From assembly GCA_016844515.1 (NCBI GenBank), contig JAERMP010000131.1, forward strand, positions 1 through 6,899: a stretch of DNA of 6,899 nt, given 5' to 3'. This document shows, piece by piece, positions 6,772 through 6,899 of the stretch (positions are counted from its first letter, which is position 1; each line of letters opens with the position of its first letter). Below the pieces are notes generated by a model. The model had not been told where the DNA came from. It searched no databases and saw only the letters and a program-made list of their open reading frames with translations. The position numbers and the translations under genes were made by a program. Source of the DNA: Thermoleophilia bacterium. GTDB taxonomy: Bacteria; Actinomycetota; Thermoleophilia; Gaiellales; Gaiellaceae.

Positions 6772-6899
6772 CTACGGAGCCGCGACGTTCGCGGCCCCTG
6801 GCGTCTTCGTCTGGGTGAACGCCCAGTCCGACGCCGCGTTGTTCGTGTCTTGCGTGTCCGGGATCCGTGACAGCGAGCCGTCGACCGTGTTCGAGTCGG
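6772..6899 (-). CDS. 3' end of a gene for a probable lamin-tail-domain secreted protein (partial)
   Basis: On the minus strand one frame is open from the window edge to a TAG at 6772-6774, giving 41 C-terminal residues. They contain DGSLSRIPDTQDTNNAASDW (visible residues 6-25) followed by KTPGAANVAAP. A polar Gly-Ser-Leu-x-Arg-Ile-Pro-Asp turn, then Asp-Thr-x-Asn-Asn-Ala-x-Asp-Trp, then Thr-Pro-Gly-Ala-x-Asn at the very end is the pattern of a bacterial lamin-tail domain (LTD). Such domains often end secreted nucleases, phosphohydrolases and surface proteins. The stop lies three bases from the rsgA stop, so the two genes converge. The rest of the protein is outside the window and its enzymatic part, if any, cannot be known. 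Confidence 0.65.
   Translation of the reverse strand, partial: DSNTVDGSLSRIPDTQDTNNAASDWAFTQTKTPGAANVAAP

Noticed and set aside
6779..6795. Hairpin GCCGCGA / TCGCGGC with a three-base loop just after the rsgA stop
   Set aside because: The stem is only seven bp with no T tract and lies within codons of the convergent lamin-tail gene. It might help end rsgA transcription, but evidence is too thin to list it as a terminator.

Overview
The window is GC-rich (G/C-heavy third codon positions throughout) and reads as part of an actinobacterial chromosome. The style of the RsgA N-terminus and the secreted phosphohydrolase would suit a deep-branching, soil-type Actinomycetota such as Thermoleophilia; that placement is an inference from protein flavour, not a demonstrated identity. 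There are no mobile elements, CRISPR arrays or RNA genes.

Layout from left to right. Bases 39-925 (minus strand) hold a translationally coupled azlC-azlD pair, predicted to export branched-chain amino acids. Its AzlC is short at the C-terminus. Divergent from it across 51 bases is a TIGR01777-family NAD(P)-binding epimerase-like gene (977-1867, plus). That gene runs head-on into a very large minus-strand gene (1911-5612), and a strong 12-bp hairpin at 1875-1902 sits between the two converging stops. The large gene encodes a 1233-residue secreted protein that joins two complete hydrolase modules: an alkaline-phosphatase-superfamily phosphodiesterase/phosphohydrolase and a UshA-type 5'-nucleotidase. 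A good promoter (TTCACA, 17 bases, TAGAGT) and a purine-rich ribosome binding site lie just upstream of it. Divergent from it is rsgA (5701-6768, plus), the circularly permuted GTPase of 30S ribosome maturation. Only three bases separate its stop from that of a partial minus-strand gene (6772-6899), whose visible C-terminus looks like a lamin-tail domain of a secreted protein.

The most notable item is the 1911-5612 fusion. Both modules keep nearly all their catalytic and metal-binding residues, and the protein has a signal peptide. The simplest reading is a one-polypeptide extracellular route from phosphodiester or nucleotide substrates to nucleoside plus phosphate, the job that ENPP1 and CD73 perform as two separate proteins in animals. 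The neighbouring genes are housekeeping or transport genes with no obvious functional link to it. The exception may be the partial lamin-tail gene at the right edge, because that domain is frequent in secreted nucleases and phosphohydrolases.
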